Of a stretch of DNA of 64,000 bases, positions 1 to 7,876 are shown one piece after another. The translations under genes and the position numbers were made by a program. Every line of letters begins with the position of its first letter. Within the stretch, counting starts at the first letter, position 1. A model generated the notes under the pieces. The model worked only from the letters and a program-made list of their open reading frames with translations, was not told the origin of the DNA and did not search any database. Origin of the DNA: Lacibacter cauensis (lineage in GTDB: Bacteria > Bacteroidota > Bacteroidia > Chitinophagales > Chitinophagaceae); NCBI RefSeq assembly GCF_007830055.1, contig NZ_VLLE01000007.1, positions 62,001 through 126,000 of the forward strand, in the 5' to 3' direction.

Positions 1-1336
1 ACTGACGCTCATCGCTGTTAACGATCATCGGGAAGAAGTTGTGACCTACTTCGTGAATCACTACACCAATCATTCCGTACTTGGTTGCTTCGCTGTACGT
101 ACCATCTTTTTCTGTACGGCCGTAGTTGAAAGCAATCATCGGATATTCCATACCCTGCGATGCTTCTACTGATAATGCAACAGGATAAGGATAAGGAATG
201 GTGTGTTTTGAATACACTTTCAATGTATGTGCTGTAACCTTGGTTGAATACTTACGCCATAAGCCATACGCTTCTTTCGGGTAGTAGCTCATGCTCATGA
301 TCTTCTTACCTTCAACATATGTAGGCATCGCATCCCAGATAAACTTACGGCTGGCACCCCATGCAAAGTCACGCACGTTTTCTGCAGAATAGATCCAGGT
401 TTTTTTATCAGTCGATTTATCTTTTTCGTTCGCTACTGCTTCATCAAGCGTAACTACTTCCACTACATCTTTTGCAGTTTGCGCCTGTTTCCAGCGTTGC
501 AATTGTGCAGGTGTAAGTAATTGATTATAGTTCTGACATTCGCCGGTTGCAGCTACCACAAAATCACCCGGCACCGTCATTTTTACTTTAAAGTTGCCAA
601 AGGTTAATGCAAACTCTGCACCACCACTGAACTGTGTGTTCTGCCAGCCCTGGAAATCGCTGTACACAGCCATGCGTGGATAAAACTGGCTCATGGTAAA
701 CACCATATTTCCATCTTCCGGAAACAGCTCGTAACCACCACGGCTTCCCCATACACCACGATCCGGAATTTTATAGTTCCAATCGATTTTGAAAACAAAC
801 TTCTGACCGGGCTTCAAAGCAGTGGGTAAATCAACACGCATCATCGTTTGGTTGATGGTGTATTTTAAAGCATTGCCTGCGGCATCAGTAAGCTTTGTAA
901 TTTTTACACCCAGGTCGTTTTCTTTTGCAATACGCCATTTTTCAATGTTCTGCAATTGCGTATTGCTCATGGTTGCATCCATGCGGTTGCGACCGTTACG
1001 CAGGTAATCATGATCTGGATGATGAATGTTTCCATCAACCTGTAACCACAAATACGTTAACGCATCGGGCGAGTTGTTGAAATACGTAATGGTTTCAGTA
1101 CCGGTTAAACGCAAATTCGATTCATCCAGCTCTACGCTGATGTCGTAATCGGCTTTTTGTTGCCAGTATTTCGGACCGGGAGCACCACTGGCTGTACGGT
1201 ACTCATTAGGACTTTGTAATAAATAACCCAGTTGTTCAAAGCGGTTGCCATGATTACTGCCCGGGTTACTTTGCGGAGGTTGCGCCACACTTACCACAGT
1301 AAGCAGTAAACAACCCAATAAAAAACGAATATGCAT
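1..1336 (-). CDS. M1 family metallopeptidase, partial (C-terminal part outside window)
   Basis: The reading frame starts at 1336 with a signal peptide (MHIRFLLGCLLLTVVSVAQ) and runs off the left edge after about 445 codons. The N-terminal part reads like the bowl-shaped beta domain of M1 aminopeptidases (DYDISVELDES, TGTETITYFNNS), followed by the substrate-entry region. Close to the edge is the gluzincin zinc motif HEVGHNFFPMIVNSDE, that is HExxH with the helix that leads to the third ligand Glu. The protein is probably periplasmic or outer-membrane associated and cuts peptides as a Zn-dependent aminopeptidase. Bacteroidota members are usually 600-900 residues, so roughly half is seen. The gene is followed (upstream, same strand) by a HupE/UreJ-like gene only 23 bases away. 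Substrate is unknown. Confidence 0.88.
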   Translation of the reverse strand, partial: MHIRFLLGCLLLTVVSVAQPPQSNPGSNHGNRFEQLGYLLQSPNEYRTASGAPGPKYWQQKADYDISVELDESNLRLTGTETITYFNNSPDALTYLWLQVDGNIHHPDHDYLRNGRNRMDATMSNTQLQNIEKWRIAKENDLGVKITKLTDAAGNALKYTINQTMMRVDLPTALKPGQKFVFKIDWNYKIPDRGVWGSRGGYELFPEDGNMVFTMSQFYPRMAVYSDFQGWQNTQFSGGAEFALTFGNFKVKMTVPGDFVVAATGECQNYNQLLTPAQLQRWKQAQTAKDVVEVVTLDEAVANEKDKSTDKKTWIYSAENVRDFAWGASRKFIWDAMPTYVEGKKIMSMSYYPKEAYGLWRKYSTKVTAHTLKVYSKHTIPYPYPVALSVEASQGMEYPMIAFNYGRTEKDGTYSEATKYGMIGVVIHEVGHNFFPMIVNSDERQ

Positions 1337-1359
1337 AGTTCAGATTTTTTCTCAATGCT

Positions 1360-1938
1360 TTAAAAAGGCAAACGCTCTAATGCCATTACTATCGACAATG
1401 CTGCTATACCACCTGTAACAAACAAGGTCCATTCTCTGCGTTGTATATTGAACACTTGTATACACAGAAACGCCAGCAACATGACGACTACTACAATCAA
1501 TAACTGGCCAAATTCTAACCCTACATTAAACGCCAGCAGCTGGGTAACGATTGATTCACTTTTTCCCAGCATGCTTTTCAGGTAGTTGCTGAAGCCAAGT
1601 CCATGAATGCAGCCAAACAACAAAGCAGCAATATAACGCAGCTTTGGCTGATTGGGTGTTTCTTTTTTTTGCAGGAGATTTCCAAGTGAGGTTAGCAGTA
1701 TGGTAACCGGTATCAGAAACTCAATCCATTTGCTGGAGATGAGTATTGCATCAAACACGCTTAATGCAAGTGTAACCGAATGCCCGACTGTAAAAGCCGT
1801 AACGAGTACCAGTACTTTTTTCCAATCTTTTGCAATATAAGGGAGGCACAGCGCCATGATAAAAAGGATGTGATCGTACCCTTTCCAATCGGTAATATGG
1901 TAAAAACCTTCCCTTAAATAAAACCCAAAATCCTCCAT
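1360..1938 (-). CDS. HupE/UreJ-like integral membrane protein
   Basis: A 192-residue polytopic membrane protein with about six hydrophobic segments. It carries the histidine-rich signatures of the HupE/UreJ_2 family: GYDHILFIMAL near the N-terminus, AFTVGHSVTLAL in the second helix and FGCIHGLGFSNYL in the middle. HupE/UreJ proteins are associated with nickel or cobalt uptake in hydrogenase and urease operons, but this Bacteroidota branch is found without those enzymes, so metal transport here is only inferred. It lies 23 bases upstream of the M1 metallopeptidase on the same strand, and divergently from a DUF6702 protein, which suggests a small functional neighbourhood (metal supply to a metallopeptidase is one possibility). 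Confidence 0.8.
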   Translation of the reverse strand: MEDFGFYLREGFYHITDWKGYDHILFIMALCLPYIAKDWKKVLVLVTAFTVGHSVTLALSVFDAILISSKWIEFLIPVTILLTSLGNLLQKKETPNQPKLRYIAALLFGCIHGLGFSNYLKSMLGKSESIVTQLLAFNVGLEFGQLLIVVVVMLLAFLCIQVFNIQRREWTLFVTGGIAALSIVMALERLPF

Positions 1939-2008
1939 TTTTTATTGCAGCGGTGATTGAAGCTGGAAAATAAAACAGAAGTTTGTACCCTTAAAATTTA
2001 ATCGGTTA

Positions 2009-2593
2009 ATGGTGGCAGTATTATATAAGCGGCTCGGTGAAGGCAAGCCGGTAGTGGTGAGTCGTAAGTCGTCAGTGGTGAATCGTCGGTGGTCAATCGT
2101 CCGACGTCTGTGTTTACTGCTGGCTATCGGCTTATGGCTAACGGCTTTCTCCCTGCACCCTTATTACATGAGCGTTACCGAGCTGGAGTACAAACCTGCT
2201 GAAAAAGAAGTACAGGTTGCCTGCAAAATTTTTACCGACGATCTCGAAGAAGCATTGAAAAGAGAGTTCAATAAGAAAGTGGATATTGTAAACGCAGCAC
2301 AAAAAAAGGAGAACGAACAACTGCTGCAACGCTACCTGCAAAAGCATTTAAAACTTCAACTCGATAACAAAGCCGTTGCCTTAGATTTTTTTGGATTTGA
2401 AGAAGAAGGTGAAGCCATCTGGATTTACCTGCTGGCCAAAAATACAGCAGCATTTAAATCGGCTACCGTGTTCAACGATGTATTGTACAGCTACAGGGAA
2501 GATCAGCTCAACATCATTCATTTTAAAAATAAAGGCGAGCGTAAAAGTTACCGTCTCAACTATCCCAATAACCAAGTTTCCTTCAGCTGGTAA
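2009..2593 (+). CDS. DUF6702-like secreted or membrane-anchored protein
   Basis: The protein has a hydrophobic N-terminal segment (RRLCLLLAIGLWLTAFS) followed directly by HPYYMSVTELEYKP, which is typical of DUF6702 proteins that begin after the signal peptide with an HP-x-Y/F-x-S-V-T motif. The remainder (about 145 residues) is a charged alpha/beta domain ending with NNQVSFSW. Function is unknown. The start is uncertain: the first 31 codons are translated from a degenerate heptanucleotide repeat (2057-2105), giving an odd basic leader (VVVSRKSSVVNRRWSIVRR). Homologues normally begin with a short signal peptide, so either the repeat has invaded the 5' end or translation starts at an internal GTG. 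It is divergent from the HupE/UreJ gene and its stop touches the stop of the next minus-strand gene. Confidence 0.7.
   Translation: MVAVLYKRLGEGKPVVVSRKSSVVNRRWSIVRRLCLLLAIGLWLTAFSLHPYYMSVTELEYKPAEKEVQVACKIFTDDLEEALKREFNKKVDIVNAAQKKENEQLLQRYLQKHLKLQLDNKAVALDFFGFEEEGEAIWIYLLAKNTAAFKSATVFNDVLYSYREDQLNIIHFKNKGERKSYRLNYPNNQVSFSW
2057..2105 (+). repeat. degenerate heptanucleotide tandem repeat (7 units)
   Basis: Seven consecutive 7-base units, each starting GT and mostly following GT-N-(A/G)-(A/G)-T-(C/G): GTGAGTC, GTAAGTC, GTCAGTG, GTGAATC, GTCGGTG, GTCAATC, GTCCGAC. Phase is exact through the array although units are divergent. It lies inside the 5' end of the DUF6702 reading frame. Confidence 0.8.
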
Positions 2594-2908
2594 TTAAAAC
2601 GCATCCAGATAAATTTTTGCTGCCAGAAACAGAATGGCAAGCAGCGAAATCCATAAAAGATAGTAATAAGCTGTTGCTTTTTTCTGAAACACAAGATGTC
2701 TTTTCTGATCGATACTTCTTGCTCTTAATTTGGGTTCACGCAAGGGCCTCAGCGTAACAATGTTTGCAGCAAAAAGACTGGAAAGAGGGGAGTGGCTGCT
2801 TTTTTCATTTTTTGCATTTAAACGATCGTAACCTGCCATGAGTAATGCACGCAGCAGGTAAAGCAAAAGAAACAAAGCAAGCAGTCCGTATAGCAGTAAT
2901 GTTAACAT
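2594..2908 (-). CDS. small two-helix membrane protein, unknown function
   Basis: A 104-residue protein not recognised as a known family. It has a very hydrophobic N-terminal helix (LTLLLYGLLALFLLLYLLRALLMAG), a basic and polar central stretch of about 45 residues, and a second hydrophobic helix near the C-terminus (AYYYLLWISLLAILFLAAKIYL). The central part is therefore probably on one side of the membrane as a hairpin. Its start lies 1 base after the stop of the upstream DUF2279 gene, so the two are probably one transcript. Its stop codon is directly adjacent to the stop of the convergent DUF6702 gene, leaving no room for a separate terminator. Confidence 0.6.
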   Translation of the reverse strand: MLTLLLYGLLALFLLLYLLRALLMAGYDRLNAKNEKSSHSPLSSLFAANIVTLRPLREPKLRARSIDQKRHLVFQKKATAYYYLLWISLLAILFLAAKIYLDAF

Positions 2909-2909
2909 G

Positions 2910-3821
2910 CTAAAACTGGATGGGTTTTAATGTAAGCTTCCTGTTGGTATTGTACTCAATAGCAGGAGCCGGAATTTTAAAATATTGTAACGAAAACAAA
3001 GGTGCGTTCAGGGCTTGCTGCGAACGGATACGATGCAGATCTGCATCAGCAGCCAGGTAAAACTGGCGGCTTCGTTTAAACGAAGGTATTATTTTACCGT
3101 TTATCTCAGTCGGATTTTGTCGGGCACCAATCATACCATCCGCACCAATACCGGCGGCGGCATTCAGCCATACCGGAAAAGTACTTTCCGTTTTCATAAA
3201 CGAGCGCAGGTTTACACTCAGCCAATAGGTTTGCCCGTTGTAATCTTTCATTAACCGTTCGGCCCATTTGCTGCCGAGCTGTTTGGGATTGTATTGTGCA
3301 TACGGTGTAAAACTGGCCGAAAATTTCAACCCAATGCGTTGCTGTCCCCAACCTTTTTGTTGCGCTGCAAACAAGCCAATACCGGAGAGGTTGGCCAGCA
3401 TATCGCCATTGGAAAAACCCCAGTCACGGCTAAAGCCATCCATCACTTCTACAATGCCTAAAAATGCAAGCGAGGTAAGTGCGCTGCCTACAATAGCCTG
3501 GTTCGGCTTAACACCGCTCCAGCGCAACAGATCGTGCTGCATGGTGGAAATATTGTAAGCTGTTGTTGCATGCCCCAGCTTATCCATCTGCAACCATTCA
3601 CGGTTATCGTTCAAAAAATGAAACTTGCTTTTGGGATATTTTTTATACCATAGAAAATAAAGCCCGATGGAGGTAAGCACAAAAATGGCCGACTCGGTAA
3701 ACACCACTTTCTTTAAACGGTCGGGACGAAACTGCTCACTCGGCGGAAGGAAATACTGCTGCGCAGCCAGCTGCTGAATGGAAAGTGCAGCAAATAAAAA
3801 CAGCAGTATCAGTTTCTTCAT
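2910..3821 (-). CDS. DUF2279 (YfiM-like) membrane-associated protein
   Basis: The protein starts with a clean signal peptide (MKKLILLFLFAALSIQQLAAQ) from the ATG at 3821; a longer frame to 3875 would put 18 extra residues in front of it and is less likely. The family signature is clear: WLQMDKLGHATTAY, then DGFSRDWGFSNGDMLANLSG, as in DUF2279/YfiM proteins that have conserved Asp, His and Gly in hydrophobic helices. A helix after the signal peptide (FTESAIFVLTSIGLYFLWY) supports membrane association. The C-terminal 120 residues (YNGQTYWLSVNLRSF, FYLAADADLHR) look like beta-rich, outer-membrane-type strands. Biological role is unknown. Confidence 0.75.
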   Translation of the reverse strand: MKKLILLFLFAALSIQQLAAQQYFLPPSEQFRPDRLKKVVFTESAIFVLTSIGLYFLWYKKYPKSKFHFLNDNREWLQMDKLGHATTAYNISTMQHDLLRWSGVKPNQAIVGSALTSLAFLGIVEVMDGFSRDWGFSNGDMLANLSGIGLFAAQQKGWGQQRIGLKFSASFTPYAQYNPKQLGSKWAERLMKDYNGQTYWLSVNLRSFMKTESTFPVWLNAAAGIGADGMIGARQNPTEINGKIIPSFKRSRQFYLAADADLHRIRSQQALNAPLFSLQYFKIPAPAIEYNTNRKLTLKPIQF

Positions 3822-3947
3822 GTGTATAACGGCAGGTGAACAGTTGCAAAATACGGAAGCTGCAGCAATTACCACTCATTACAAACAACCGTTTTCTATG
3901 CACGCTAAAATCATTATGCAGCTTTTTGAATGTTAGCAGCAGAATAC

Positions 3948-3955
3948 TACATTTG
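3948..3955 (+). promoter_or_regulatory. -7 box TACATTTG for the phosphohexomutase gene
   Basis: Perfect match to the Bacteroidota housekeeping -7 consensus TAnnTTTG, 23 bases upstream of the ATG at 3979. Confidence 0.6.
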
Positions 3956-3978
3956 AATCTCTAAAAAAATTAAACTGT

Positions 3979-5706
3979 ATGCAAGCTACGATTCAGGCCA
4001 ATGTACAAAAGTGGCTCGATGGAAATTTCGAGCAATCGGTAAAAGATGAAATCAAAAAAATGCAACAGGATCATCCCGATGAACTGGCTGATTCGTTTTA
4101 CCGCAACCTCGAATTCGGTACCGGTGGTTTACGTGGTATTATGGGCATTGGCACCAACCGTATGAACAAGTATACAGTGGGTATGGCTACGCAGGGTTAT
4201 GCCAATTATCTCAATAAAAGTTTTGGCGAAGGCAATGTAAAAGTGGTAGTGGGTCACGATAGCCGCAACAACAGTCGCCTGTTTGCAGAAATTGTTGCCA
4301 ACGTAATGGGCGCCAACGGCATCAAAGTGTTTTTGTTTGAAGCATTGCGTCCTACACCGGAGTTGAGTTTTGCCATCCGTCATTTGGGTTGCCAGGGTGG
4401 TGTGGTTTGTACTGCATCGCACAACCCTAAAGAATACAATGGGTACAAAGCCTATTGGAATGATGGCGGACAATTGGTTCCCCCACACGATAAAAATGTA
4501 ATTACCGAAGTAGATAAAATTGCAGGAGTAGATGATGTAAAATGGAGTGGAGGCGAAAGCAACATTACCTTGATCGGAAGAGAAATGGATGAAGCGTATA
4601 TGCAGATGGTGCAAAGCCTTAGTGTTTACCCGGAAGTATGCAAGGCGCAACACGATCTCAAAATTGTGTACACCTCTATCCACGGCACAGGTATTACACT
4701 GGTGCCCGAAGTATTGCAACGTTTTGGATTTACCAACGTAACCATTGTGGATGAACAGAAAGAACCCAATGGTAATTTTCCAACCGTGGTGTATCCCAAC
4801 CCTGAAGAAGCAGAAGCGATGAGCATTGGTTTGAGGAAAGCTAAAGAACTCGATGCTGATATATTATTAGGTACCGATCCTGACAGTGATCGTGTGGGTA
4901 TTGGTGTAAAAGACCACAACGGTAACTGGGTACTCATGAATGGTAACCAAACAGCTGTGCTTGCTTTCAATTACATGATTGAAGCACGCAAGGCAAAAGG
5001 CATCAATCAACCGAACGATATGGTGGTGAAGACGATTGTTACCACCGAAATGATCGATACCATTGCCAAGGCAAGTAACATCAATTGCTACAATGTGCTC
5101 ACCGGTTTTAAATGGATTGCTGAACTGATCAAAGAAAAAGAAGCAACAGAAAATTATATTGTTGGCGGAGAAGAAAGTTATGGTTTGATGATCGGCAGCC
5201 AGCTGCGTGATAAAGATGCCATCAGCGCTGTAGCATTGCTCTGCGAAATGGCAGCGTATGAAAAGAACAAAGGCCGCAGTCTTTATCAAAAAATGATTGA
5301 CCTGTATGTCCAGTACGGTTTTTATAAAGAAAGCCTCATCTCCATTACCAAAAAGGGCATGAACGGACAAGCCGAAATTGCAGCGATGATGGAAGGCTAC
5401 CGTAACAATACACCAACTGTTATTAATGGTTCAGCAGTTGCACAATTGCTCGATTACCAGTTGCAGAAAGGCAAGAATGTACAAACTGGTGAGGAGTGGA
5501 CGATCAACTTACCAAAGAGTAATGTGTTGCAGTTTATTTTAGCTGATGGCAGCAAAATTTCTGCACGACCAAGCGGTACCGAACCAAAGATCAAATTCTA
5601 TTTCAGCGTACATGCACCGTTGGATAAAGCAGAAAACTTTGATGCCGTACATCAGCAACTCAACGAACGTATTGATGGTATTATAAAAGATATGCAGTTG
5701 AAATAA
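3979..5706 (+). CDS. phospho-sugar mutase (phosphoglucomutase/phosphomannomutase family)
   Basis: A 575-residue alpha-D-phosphohexomutase, the normal length for the long phosphoglucomutase/phosphopentomutase-like branch. It interconverts sugar 1- and 6-phosphates in the cytoplasm via a phosphoserine. Visible motifs in order: TGGLRGIMG near residue 50, the phosphoserine loop TASHNPKEYNGYK near 145, the Mg-binding loop GTDPDSDRVG near 300, the sugar-binding loop GGEESYG near 395 and the phosphate-binding loop RPSGTEPKIKF near 535. All catalytic loops are intact. It has its own TAnnTTTG box upstream and a strong terminator downstream, so it is probably monocistronic. Whether glucose or mannose (or a pentose phosphate) is preferred cannot be decided from the sequence. 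Confidence 0.95.
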   Translation: MQATIQANVQKWLDGNFEQSVKDEIKKMQQDHPDELADSFYRNLEFGTGGLRGIMGIGTNRMNKYTVGMATQGYANYLNKSFGEGNVKVVVGHDSRNNSRLFAEIVANVMGANGIKVFLFEALRPTPELSFAIRHLGCQGGVVCTASHNPKEYNGYKAYWNDGGQLVPPHDKNVITEVDKIAGVDDVKWSGGESNITLIGREMDEAYMQMVQSLSVYPEVCKAQHDLKIVYTSIHGTGITLVPEVLQRFGFTNVTIVDEQKEPNGNFPTVVYPNPEEAEAMSIGLRKAKELDADILLGTDPDSDRVGIGVKDHNGNWVLMNGNQTAVLAFNYMIEARKAKGINQPNDMVVKTIVTTEMIDTIAKASNINCYNVLTGFKWIAELIKEKEATENYIVGGEESYGLMIGSQLRDKDAISAVALLCEMAAYEKNKGRSLYQKMIDLYVQYGFYKESLISITKKGMNGQAEIAAMMEGYRNNTPTVINGSAVAQLLDYQLQKGKNVQTGEEWTINLPKSNVLQFILADGSKISARPSGTEPKIKFYFSVHAPLDKAENFDAVHQQLNERIDGIIKDMQLK

Positions 5707-5712
5707 GTATAA

Positions 5713-5740
5713 GTACGAGGTGCGAAGTAAGAATTACGAA
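5713..5740 (+). repeat. degenerate heptanucleotide repeat (4 units)
   Basis: Four phased 7-base units directly after the mutase stop: GTACGAG, GTGCGAA, GTAAGAA, TTACGAA. Related in design to the arrays at 2057 and 33421. Confidence 0.65.
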
Positions 5741-5767
5741 GACATCGCTATTCGATCATATAAATAG

Positions 5768-5798
5768 AAAGACTGCATTCACTCAATGCAGTCTTTTT
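5768..5798 (+). terminator. intrinsic terminator after the mutase gene
   Basis: Twelve-base perfect stem AAAGACTGCATT / AATGCAGTCTTT with a 5-base loop followed by T-run. Confidence 0.85.
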
Positions 5799-5877
5799 AG
5801 TTTGCTGTTGAAAGTGTGTTGATGTACGCAAGTTTGCTCTTCACTTCAGTAGCATAACAGCTAAATCAAGGCGAAAT

Positions 5878-5920
5878 CCGATTTCGTGTCGTCAATCGAA
5901 ATCGGGGTCTTTTTTGTTTC
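5878..5920 (+). terminator. second hairpin with T-rich tail upstream of pcm
   Basis: A perfect 9-base inverted repeat, CCGATTTCG and CGAAATCGG with a 10-base loop, followed by a T-rich tract. It overlaps a further small palindrome (CGAAATC-C-GATTTCG at 5872-5886). It may be a back-up terminator or a switch between alternative hairpins in front of the next gene. Confidence 0.55.
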
Positions 5921-5985
5921 TTTTTGGACAAGCAAAAAGAAAAAGAAAAATGAAAGCGACAGCTTTCTTATTTTGCACCCGCTTT

Positions 5986-6651
5986 ATGAGACGATTTGAA
6001 GATACTTACCGCCACAAAGGATTACGCAAAAAATTAGTTGAGCTGTTGCGCAGCAAAGGCATTACCGACGAACGTGTGCTGGAAGCTATTAACAACATTC
6101 CCCGCCATTATTTTTTAGATACGGCTTTTGATGAAATTGCATATGAAGACCGTGCATTCCCCATTGGTGAAGGACAAACGATTTCGCAACCCTATACTGT
6201 AGCGTACCAAAGTCAGCTGCTTGAAATAAAGCCATACGATAAAGTATTGGAAATTGGTACCGGTAGTGCCTACCAGGCTTGCGTGCTGGCCGAAATGCAG
6301 GCACAGGTGTATACGATTGAACGGCAGAAAAAACTTTTTGACTTTAATAAAGCTTCGTTTCCTTTCTTAAAAAAATACCTCAACATTAAATTCTTTTACG
6401 GCGATGGCTTTGAAGGATTGCCCACGTTTGCACCGTTTGATAAAGTAATTATCACGGCTGCTGCACCGTTTGTTCCGCCGAAACTCATTGAACAAATGAA
6501 AACGGGTGCGAAGATGGTAATACCGGTTGATGAAGGTGATGCTCAACGCATGAAACGTTTAACTAAACAGGCCGACGGTTCTTATACTGAAGAAGAGTTT
6601 GAACAGTTTTCGTTTGTACCGATGCTGGGTGGAAAGCAGAATGGGAATTGA
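5986..6651 (+). CDS. pcm: protein-L-isoaspartate O-methyltransferase
   Basis: A 221-residue PCMT-family enzyme that uses S-adenosylmethionine to methylate isoaspartyl residues in damaged proteins so they can revert to aspartate. The chosen ATG at 5986 gives MRRFEDTYRHKGLRKKLVE; the longer frame from 5914 adds a basic low-complexity leader that overlaps the upstream hairpin and is unlikely. Motifs: the RHYF/FPIGEGQTISQPYTVA substrate region typical of PCMT, the SAM-binding loop VLEIGTGSAYQACVLAEM, and the post-loop IITAAAPFVPP. All family signatures are present. The gene stands alone between a terminator and REP-like palindromes. Confidence 0.92.
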   Translation: MRRFEDTYRHKGLRKKLVELLRSKGITDERVLEAINNIPRHYFLDTAFDEIAYEDRAFPIGEGQTISQPYTVAYQSQLLEIKPYDKVLEIGTGSAYQACVLAEMQAQVYTIERQKKLFDFNKASFPFLKKYLNIKFFYGDGFEGLPTFAPFDKVIITAAAPFVPPKLIEQMKTGAKMVIPVDEGDAQRMKRLTKQADGSYTEEEFEQFSFVPMLGGKQNGN

Positions 6652-6680
6652 GTGGGGCTGCTTTGATTTTTGTTATTACA

Positions 6681-6703
6681 TAGCGCAAGCGTTGCGCTTG
6701 TGC
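6681..6703 (+). repeat. REP-like palindrome, copy 1
   Basis: Imperfect palindrome built on GCGCAAGCG and CGCTTGTGC. It is the same unit, in opposite orientation, as the one at 7012-7034, differing at two central bases. The two copies bracket the small membrane-protein gene. Confidence 0.7.
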
Positions 6704-6726
6704 TGTGCAAAAGAGCGTTACTAATA

Positions 6727-6924
6727 TCATTTAACATCTTTTTTTCTTAAGTATTTATGAGTGAGGAAAATTAAAATAATTAAGACGATCGCATTAGTCC
6801 AGAAAAACCGAATGGTCGAAGAGGGAATAGTATGTCCGCTTCCAATTGCCAGCATCCACCATAATAAATCTAACAAAAGAAGTAGGATAAAAATTACAAA
6901 GAGCGTACGCCTAAGTAAATGCAT
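6727..6924 (-). CDS. small membrane protein, unknown function
   Basis: A 65-residue protein with two strong hydrophobic helices (LFVIFILLLLLDLLWWMLAI and FWTNAIVLIILIFLTHKYL) and a lysine-rich C-terminus; no family recognised. The start at 6924 (MHLLRRTL) is preferred. A longer frame to 7098 would translate a REP-like palindromic element (6981-7034) and is rejected. It may be a membrane hairpin peptide. It is bracketed by inverted REP-like units and follows the 7082-7666 gene on the same strand. Confidence 0.5.
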   Translation of the reverse strand: MHLLRRTLFVIFILLLLLDLLWWMLAIGSGHTIPSSTIRFFWTNAIVLIILIFLTHKYLRKKDVK

Positions 6925-6980
6925 TTGATAAGTTTCTATTTTGTATTTTATTTCGGCATTGTTGTTTCTGTCTAAAGGAG

Positions 6981-7092
6981 TAGTTCGTGGAGGCACGAAC
7001 CACGGCTTTGGGCACAAGCGGGACGCTTGCGCTAAACCGAGCCATATTGCCAAACCGCCTGTTGGCTGCAGACTTGCCTTGTCACATGGCTC
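6981..7092. repeat. REP-like composite palindromic element, copy 2
   Basis: Contains three nested or adjacent inverted repeats: GTTCGTG-gagg-CACGAAC at 6983-7000; GCACAAGCG/CGCTTGCGC at 7012-7034, the inverted copy of 6681-6703; and GAGCCAT at 7039-7045 with ATGGCTC at 7086-7092. The outer part overlaps the end of the 7082-7666 gene. GC content is clearly higher than the flanks. Confidence 0.65.
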
Positions 7093-7666
7093 TTGCAAAT
7101 GCGTTGCCTATATGAAGTCTTGAAATCCATATTTTAGAATTGTTAGGATTTACTTCAACAGAAATCAACGTACCGCCACACCTCACGTTTTTACCAATAA
7201 ATTCTGAAGGATTTATTGGGCCTGCATATTTAAAATACTCAAAGCAAAGAATATTTGTCTTGGTGTTGTTAGCGGTAATTGTCATGCCTTGCAATTGTCC
7301 GTCTTTAGTAAAAAATTGCAGTGAGTTGTAACCATGAGCTGAACTGTCAATATATGGATGCGCAGACATAACAAGTCTTTGTCCGACATATTTGTTTGCT
7401 TTTTTCAGAAAGTCAGCATGCGACATTTGGTCAAGAGTTACCATGCCTGCTGATGAAAAAATATTCATATAGATAACAATACCACGTAAATCAGAACTGT
7501 CATTTTGTGTCGAGCTTAATAGTTGGCTTGTCTTGTCAAAAGCACCTTTGAAATCTTCCTTTTGCAAAAAAGGAATCACTGATTTAAAATCGTCGTAGAT
7601 AATTACTTGTCCATAAGAAACAGTCGCAATAATTAGCGGAAAAAGAAGCGACAATATTAATTTCAT
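7082..7666 (-). CDS. secreted protein of unknown function
   Basis: A 194-residue protein with a signal peptide when started at 7666 (MKLILSLLFPLIIATVSYGQ); the longer frame to 7741 is less likely. The mature part has no recognised domain. It looks alpha/beta, with a helical start (DFKSVIPFLQKEDFKGAFDKTSQLL) and beta-like C-terminal half (CGGTLISVEVNPNNSKIWISRLHI). The last few codons (GNAFARAM) lie in the REP-like element, so the natural C-terminus may have been altered by insertion of that repeat. The neighbourhood gives no functional clue. Confidence 0.55.
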   Translation of the reverse strand: MKLILSLLFPLIIATVSYGQVIIYDDFKSVIPFLQKEDFKGAFDKTSQLLSSTQNDSSDLRGIVIYMNIFSSAGMVTLDQMSHADFLKKANKYVGQRLVMSAHPYIDSSAHGYNSLQFFTKDGQLQGMTITANNTKTNILCFEYFKYAGPINPSEFIGKNVRCGGTLISVEVNPNNSKIWISRLHIGNAFARAM

Positions 7667-7842
7667 AAGAGTAGAGTGCTGTTTGAAGTTTGCAGTCAAC
7701 ACTAAATTATGCGCCACTCCCCATAAAACCAAATTCCTCAACTCTTTGATTGGTAGCTAAAGTTTTACAAGTGAGTTCGGTTTGATTATAAACAACACCG
7801 CAACACCTGATCACAATCAGTTTCTCCTTCTCGGCTCGCTTT

Positions 7843-7850
7843 TAATTTTG
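7843..7850 (+). promoter_or_regulatory. -7 box TAATTTTG for the U32 gene
   Basis: Perfect TAnnTTTG match 26 bases upstream of the ATG at 7877. Confidence 0.6.
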
Positions 7851-7876
7851 CGGCTTTTACAAACACTGTTCATCAA

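Noticed and set aside
2057-2105. Possible attachment or integration site
   Set aside because: It is a heptamer tandem array with no second copy, integrase or tRNA nearby.
4129-5370. Several minus-strand frames of 114-196 residues inside the mutase gene
   Set aside because: Antisense shadows of a conserved enzyme; no start context or recognisable domains.
5914-5985. Longer start for pcm
   Set aside because: It lies in the T-rich tail of a hairpin and adds a basic leader not seen in PCMT proteins.
6925-7098. N-terminal extension of the small membrane protein
   Set aside because: It translates the REP-like palindromes; the ATG at 6924 is followed by a natural membrane helix.
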